From: Ottelia alismoides
Taxonomy: Eukaryota; Streptophyta; Magnoliopsida; Alismatales; Hydrocharitaceae
Length of the DNA stretch: 64,000 bases
Assembly: GCA_037367405.1 (NCBI GenBank)
Contig: JAZKJV010003256.1
Location: 1,674,001 to 1,738,000, forward strand
Reading direction: 5' to 3'
In this document: positions 59,347 through 64,000 of the stretch, one piece after another
Layout: every line of letters begins with the position of its first letter
How positions within the stretch are numbered: the first letter of the stretch is position 1
Notes under the pieces: generated by a model
Database searches by the model: none
What the model saw: only the letters and a program-made list of their open reading frames with translations
Told to the model about the DNA's origin: nothing
Program-made: the position numbers and the translations under genes

Positions 59347-61230
59347 ATGGCCGACTGGAGTTATTTTAATCCGATCATCATGAATCCCTCGTACCCTCCA
59401 ACCGATCCACCTTCCTTTTTCCAGGAGGATCTTCCTCATGATTTTTGTGCATATCCGTCTAACCCATTATTTCAGGAGTCAGAGGACTTTGATTCTCACC
59501 CACCCTTATCCCACTCACCCGATCCTGGGATTTTGGAGTCACCTTTCATGTTGTCCACACTTGAGACCTTGAACCAGATGATGGAGCATATGCATTCGAA
59601 GATTACCAATCTATTTAACATCAATAAGAGCCAGAATGATGCTCCACTATTTGAGGATGTGGATTCACTGGAGGATAATCATGAAAGCTTGAAATCGCCC
59701 AAAAGACAAAAAAATGAGAACATTTTAAAAACTCAAAAAGATTTCGAGAGACACATTGTTGATTCATTTTGTGAGGAGAGGACCCAAATGCCCGATTATT
59801 TTGCCCACACATCTATTCACATCATGTCCCAACCTTGACCCCGAGGATGCCACTATACATACTGCTCTTGGAAATCCTCGTGTATATGCTGATTCTGATC
59901 TCCTCCCTTGTATAGAGGATGTCCTAAAATTAAAAAAAATGTTGACTGAACCTGAAACGGTGGCCACTATTCATTAGATCATTAAAGTCCCACTTCAACA
60001 TGCCATGACAGATTTATCTACTCCTCAACACAGGAAGAGAAAGTGAAGGAGAAGATCTGAGCGTCACATCTTGACCATGGTCACTGCCTACGCCATCTCT
60101 CACCGTCCACATTTTAAGAAAGGTAACACTACCATACCTCTTGTGAGCCACTCCATCTCTGACCATTCTTGTAATAACACTCTCCTTGATGACGGTTCTT
60201 CAATCAATGTAATACCCTTCTCTATGGTATAATCTCTTCATCTTAGGCCTCTTAAGAAAACCAGGATGATAGTTTAACTTGTTGATGGATCTATTAAGAG
60301 GTCGAAGGGTATTCTATAAAATGTTGTCATTCTTATTTAGGGCATGAAATTCACTTCTTATTTTGTCGTATTGCTCATGGAGGCCTCCACCCCTATGGAG
60401 CACCCTCCAATCATCTTGGGATGGCCTTTCCTCACCTCTGTGGGAGCCGTTATTGATTATGGTTTAGGAGAGATTCGCTTCCGTTCTGATGTAGGGAGCA
60501 ATATGTTGATCACTACACCCACTACTGACCAGAGACCTTCATCTCATGAGAGTGTGCCCGCGTTAGCCAACCCCAAGGACCTTGACCTTGATGATAATAT
60601 CAAATATTCTTGTTATATGTTGGATGATAATGAAACCCAAGAATTCCTCTTTAAGGAGGAAGACTCGGAAAGCATTGACCTTGGAGTTCCCCCTTCTGGT
60701 ATGTGGAGATGCATTGATGACATCTACGTAATTTACACGATAGACACCATAGAGCGGAAGGCAGACTCTGAAACTAGACAGGACGGACATGATATGACTA
60801 CTTTCACTGATGAGTCCGTTCCTTTTCACTCTGATTTAGAAGAGACTGATAAGGCCGAATTTTATTCGATTGCTTTTATATAGGAATTCAGACCTTTTAA
60901 TGAGGATGATGATCTAGGTAATGCTCGCCAGGCTGGAATCGATCTTACTTTTTTGGATAATAAATTCGAGCCTTTTTACTTTGATGTTTACGGGACTTCC
61001 CAAGTAGGACATGACCACACGACTTCCACTAACCGATTTAGGCCTGCATAATCTGAAACCGCTGAGGATACATTCTTGGCCGATCCTACTCAGTTTATGT
61101 ATAATGATGATTCCAATATCGACCTACACCTTGTTAGATCCATAACTCAGCGGTCTCGCAAGAAGGTTCACTTTCGACCTTCTTACCCTTTGTATATCCA
61201 CTCCTCTTGTATATCCTTTCGTTTCACTCT
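59347..61230 (+). pseudogene. Gag-like plus aspartic protease pseudogene, element H
   Basis: The most readable copy of the family's main frame. It starts MADWSYFNPIIMNPSYPPTD, then FFQEDLPHDF and SPDPGILESPFMLSTLETLN, with an acidic, helical middle. A shift near 59800 leads to a second frame with DPEDATIHTALGNPRVYADS. The protease follows: NNTLLDDGSSINVIPFSMV, with catalytic-loop residues DDGSS at 60188-60202, then VDGSIKRSKGIL and PPIILGWPFL (about 60403-60433). A conserved tail reads GMWRCIDDIYVIYTIDTIER and NIDLHLVRSITQRSRKKVHF. The usual Retrotrans_gag core, zinc knuckle, reverse transcriptase and integrase are all missing. At least five in-frame stops make this copy non-functional. The role as a Gag substitute is inferred from position. 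Confidence 0.75.
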
Positions 61231-61278
61231 TACTTCTTTTGTTTTATCATTTACCCCATTTCCGTGTGTGTGTGTATG

Positions 61279-61659
61279 CTATACTTAGGATGTGCTTTAT
61301 CCTAAGTATAGGGGGGTGAAGGATTTGTGGTGTTCATATTCATCTTGTTCATCACTCTTGTTGTTGCAAATACTTAGGGATACTCTACCCTAAGTTTTGG
61401 GGGGTGATGTTGTTCATATCGTTTTTTTTATTTTTGGGTCTGTACATTCTCTTCATCGGTTTTCCCATTTTGTACAGCCTACTATACTTAGGATTACTTG
61501 ATCGTAAGTATAGGGGGGATCACCAACTTCTCTTCTTTTTATCTTTTCTTTGAGTCATTGTAGCATAGGAGTCTTTTCACTTTTCTATACTTAGCACGAG
61601 TTATGTCTTCCTTTGTCGCTCTCTGATCACTATGAGGACATAGTTCGAGCTAAGTATTG
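61279..61659 (+). repeat. Polypurine-tract hairpin array, element H
   Basis: Four hairpins: CTATACTTAGGA (61279-61290) with TCCTAAGTATAG (61300-61311); ACTTAGGG (61372-61379) with CCCTAAGT (61388-61395); CTATACTTAGGAT (61482-61494) with ATCGTAAGTATAG (61501-61513, one mismatch); and a longer one of about 26-base arms (61585-61610 with 61634-61659, a few mismatches). Every right arm runs directly into five or six G, so that each ends like the true polypurine tract. Units are about 90-110 bases apart. Confidence 0.85.
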
Positions 61660-62677
61660 GGGGTGTGGTATATATTGTATATATACTATAGATATAGCTC
61701 ATACTTTTTAAGATAATTATTTTGGGGGATGTGTATATAATTTTGGAATAGCCATGCGTGTAAAAAAACAAAAAAAGGGAAAAAAAAGGAAAAGAAAAAA
61801 CAAATAAAAAAATTCTTGTATATACTTGTATATATTTTACTAACCTTTTTTCCTTTTTGAAAAAAAACTACAAAACCAAACATCTATAAAAACTTGCATG
61901 ATTAAAAAACCCTTTCTTTTACATATGCATTTTTCTCCAAAAATCCATAAAAAGTTCAAAATTAGAAAATTATTTTTAAAAAATGTTCTTTTCACAAGTG
62001 CATCATTTAAAAAAAAGAGCTTTCTTTGCATTGTTCATATTTCTTGCATTTATATGTGCTCTTTAGGATAGTATTGACATTTAAACTAAGTCTGGAATAA
62101 AATTGAAGAATGGAGCTTAGTTGGGCCTTAATCCACTTAAATTCAGAGGAACCTTATAAGAAATGGATTAAGACTTTTCAGGTCTTAGTGACTTAATTCT
62201 TTGAGTCCATAAGATTATGTTCACATGTCATATTGATTAGTCTAAGTAGAACATTTAACAACACACGCATGATTCTTTCAGACCGTGGCTTATCTTGGAC
62301 AAGCACTCTACACGTAGTTCTTCATGGATGAGGTAGTGAGAAGGCATAATCTTTTGGCTTGGGTTAGCATATGAGGGTAGTACATCTATACGGAACCTCT
62401 TGTCTTCCTCTAGGGAAGGAAGTGCGTATCAACCTGGTCTAGAGATGTTGAGGTCTAAAGACAAGATGTTGTGGGGTTGCAATAATGCTTAAAAAGAGGG
62501 ATAGTCTAGTGGCTCAAGAGGAAAAACTCCTTATGTACATGTTGCACCATGTATATGCTTTCAAAAAAATATAAGGAAAAAAATGCAGAATCTCCAAAAG
62601 TTGACAGGCCTTATTGAAAAGTAAAATGTCTGCTGGAGTGTATATACAAGGATAAAAAAATTATTACAATAAGAGCT
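61660..62677 (+). other. Interior of element H, no gene recognised
   Basis: This kilobase is AT-rich at first (61680-62050, A/T runs with CAAAAAAAGGG-type tracts) and then matches the region near 31560-32100 in element AB. I see no coding frame. Confidence 0.5.
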
Positions 62678-62968
62678 TCAAAGATAAATTTTTGTAATCT
62701 TGCAGCGGATGACTTGGCTACATTGGTCATGCATCCAAGGATTGGTAGCTACACTGGTTACCGTCCATTCTTTTCTCCATCCCCTCTTCTTGAGCTGGTT
62801 GTACTTGAACTTAGAAGGCAATATCTCCACTCCTCGAGGAAAGAGTTGCAAGACCGGGGAACTAGAGTTACCTTGTTGAGTGTGGTTGTTTATTTGCTTC
62901 TTCTGAGATGGGGAGCAATATCTCACTTACACCGTACAAGTAAAGATTCATAGTCACAAGAATTTGTG
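62678..62968 (+). pseudogene. Relic of the conserved 3' frame, element H
   Basis: The frame reads DDLATLVMHPRIGSYTGYRP, then FFSPSPLLELVVLELRRQYL and SSRKELQDRGTRVTLL, and closes at 62953. The equivalent in element AB (31010-31545) is alike at most positions until the frame shifts. Weaker relics are at about 160-340, 3060-3230 and 24490-24840. Five copies in the same place before the polypurine tract suggest an ancestral frame rather than chance, but I do not recognise a domain. Confidence 0.5.
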
Positions 62969-63227
62969 TATGTAGACTTGTTCTGACCTGACTGTTGAGG
63001 TGACCTGAATAGGAGTCCTGCGGAACTTAGAGGTTGTAGGTTTTTAATTCATATCCCATTAAGGTTCCGACACACTAATAATCCAAAGGTCAGACAGAGC
63101 TCCATACTACAATTTTATGAAGATAAATTTAATACACAGTATTATCCTAATTTCTTTATTTTCCCTTTATTTTCCTTTTTCTTCACTTATTCTTTCAAAT
63201 AAGTGTTTGCTAAGGGACTAGCAGAGG

Positions 63228-63242
63228 TAAAGCATAGGGGGA
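63228..63242 (+). other. Polypurine tract of element H
   Basis: GTAAAGCATAGGGGGA-type sequence directly before the LTR start TGATGAATC at 63243. Confidence 0.8.
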
Positions 63243-64000
63243 TGATGAATCTGCGATTCGTCATCTTTATTCATTTGTTTTAGCTTAAAATCCCTTAGAA
63301 AACACAAGTATATAATACTAACTCCATGCTCCTACTAACTTGCATCTGTGTATAAATATTGTATATTTGTATACTATTTTAACCTAAAATAAATAAAGAA
63401 TGAAAGAAAGGAAAATAAAGAAAAGAAAAGAAAAAAGAGGAAGATTGTATATATGTAATAGATACAGGCTGACCCGAACCCCGAGAAAAGGTCATGACTT
63501 GACCTGATCGACCATGAATTAAGTAGGGGGAGATAGGGTCCTTAATCAGAAAATCCAAAAAAAATTTGGGCACTGTATATTTGTATACTACACTATTTTA
63601 TTTGTACATGAACCAACCTCAAATCAAATAATATTTAAAACCAAATTTGTAAATAAAAATGTGTCCTAAATAATAAAAATAATTACATTATAAAATCATG
63701 TACAGAATAAAAGCAACCACACTTGGAAAAAGCCACTAAGCAATAGTTGAAAAACCAATTCCAGCTCCATATGAACTCAAATTGAACCAAACTCATTCCA
63801 TTGTATTCTAAATTAAATTATCTTTAAAATGGTTGTGATTTCTTATTTTTTGGAGTTCAGGTGAAAAGTTGGTTTTCTTGGGTGGTTTGTGCAATTTTCC
63901 AAAGTATTTTGTACAAATTGTATTTGTAAATACTTGTAAATATTTTTACTAATTATTTAAAATAAAATTTAAATAATTAAATAATCAAATAAAAAAACTT
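63243..64000 (+). repeat. 3' LTR of element H (partial)
   Basis: The first 758 bases match 53706 onward: the terminal palindrome, CTAACTCCATGCTC, the purine block at 63519-63536, and TTGTAAATACTTGTAAATAT near the end of the window. The remaining three kilobases lie outside. Confidence 0.85.

Larger units (their letters stand above)
53706..64000 (+). mobile_element. Two-LTR non-autonomous gypsy element H, 3' LTR incomplete
   Basis: 5' LTR 53706-57609, interior 57610-63242, 3' LTR from 63243 past the window end. The flank before it is GATAC. The 750 visible bases of the 3' LTR agree with the 5' LTR at roughly nine positions in ten by eye. The interior has the same order as element AB: primer site, leader with a basic frame, gag-like/protease frame, hairpin array, 3' frame, polypurine tract. 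No reverse transcriptase or integrase motif was found. Two foldback elements lie in it, one in the 5' LTR and one in the leader. Confidence 0.85.

Noticed and set aside
1..64000. Search for tRNA, rRNA, telomere repeats or host genes with exon-like structure
   Set aside because: The only tRNA-related sequences are primer-binding sites. No TTTAGGG runs and no coherent exon series seen by eye; short exons could have been missed.

Overview
This window is plant nuclear DNA from a large, repeat-rich genome. It is AT-rich, has no open frame longer than about 245 codons, and carries the marks of Ty3/gypsy LTR retrotransposons: primer-binding sites complementary to tRNA-Asp, polypurine tracts and paired long LTRs. 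I found no intact host protein gene, tRNA, rRNA or CRISPR array. The species cannot be named from this sequence. Almost all of the window is one superfamily of retroelements, here called the TGATGAA family after its LTR start, plus nested insertions. All comparisons were made by eye.

Layout. 1-7311 (+): internal 3' end, LTR L1, a second truncated internal end, LTR L2. 7315-9334 (-): a decayed but recognisable gypsy gag, abutting L2. 9622-11282 (+): a different, degenerate LTR with a TATA box and CT-rich leader. 11283-46326 (-): a chain of LTR and internal segments (LTR E, LTR C, LTR D). LTR E is split by a 2.6-kb solo LTR of an unrelated family (F1, with target-site duplication). The internal region between C and D is split by a 13.4-kb two-LTR element (27094-40487). 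46327-53705 (+): an LTR tail, LTR I, a second copy of family F (F2, truncated) and the start of LTR G. 53706-64000 (+): a second two-LTR element (H) whose 3' LTR runs off the window.

The two best-preserved elements (27094-40487 and 53706-64000) share one plan. They have LTRs of about 3.9 kb, a tRNA-Asp primer site, a 1.4-1.7 kb leader with a short basic frame, and a gag-like plus aspartic-protease reading frame. After these come an array of hairpins whose arms copy the polypurine tract, a short conserved 3' frame, and the true polypurine tract before the 3' LTR. I see no reverse transcriptase, RNase H or integrase in either, so they look non-autonomous and would depend on a relative for those enzymes. 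All protein frames carry stops or shifts.

The most interesting signals are this gag-like/protease-only design, the polypurine-tract hairpin array, a palindrome at the LTR start with compensatory changes, a second polypurine tract inside the LTR, a cluster of palindromes in the family F LTR, and two foldback (MITE-like) elements with 8-bp target-site duplications inside element H.
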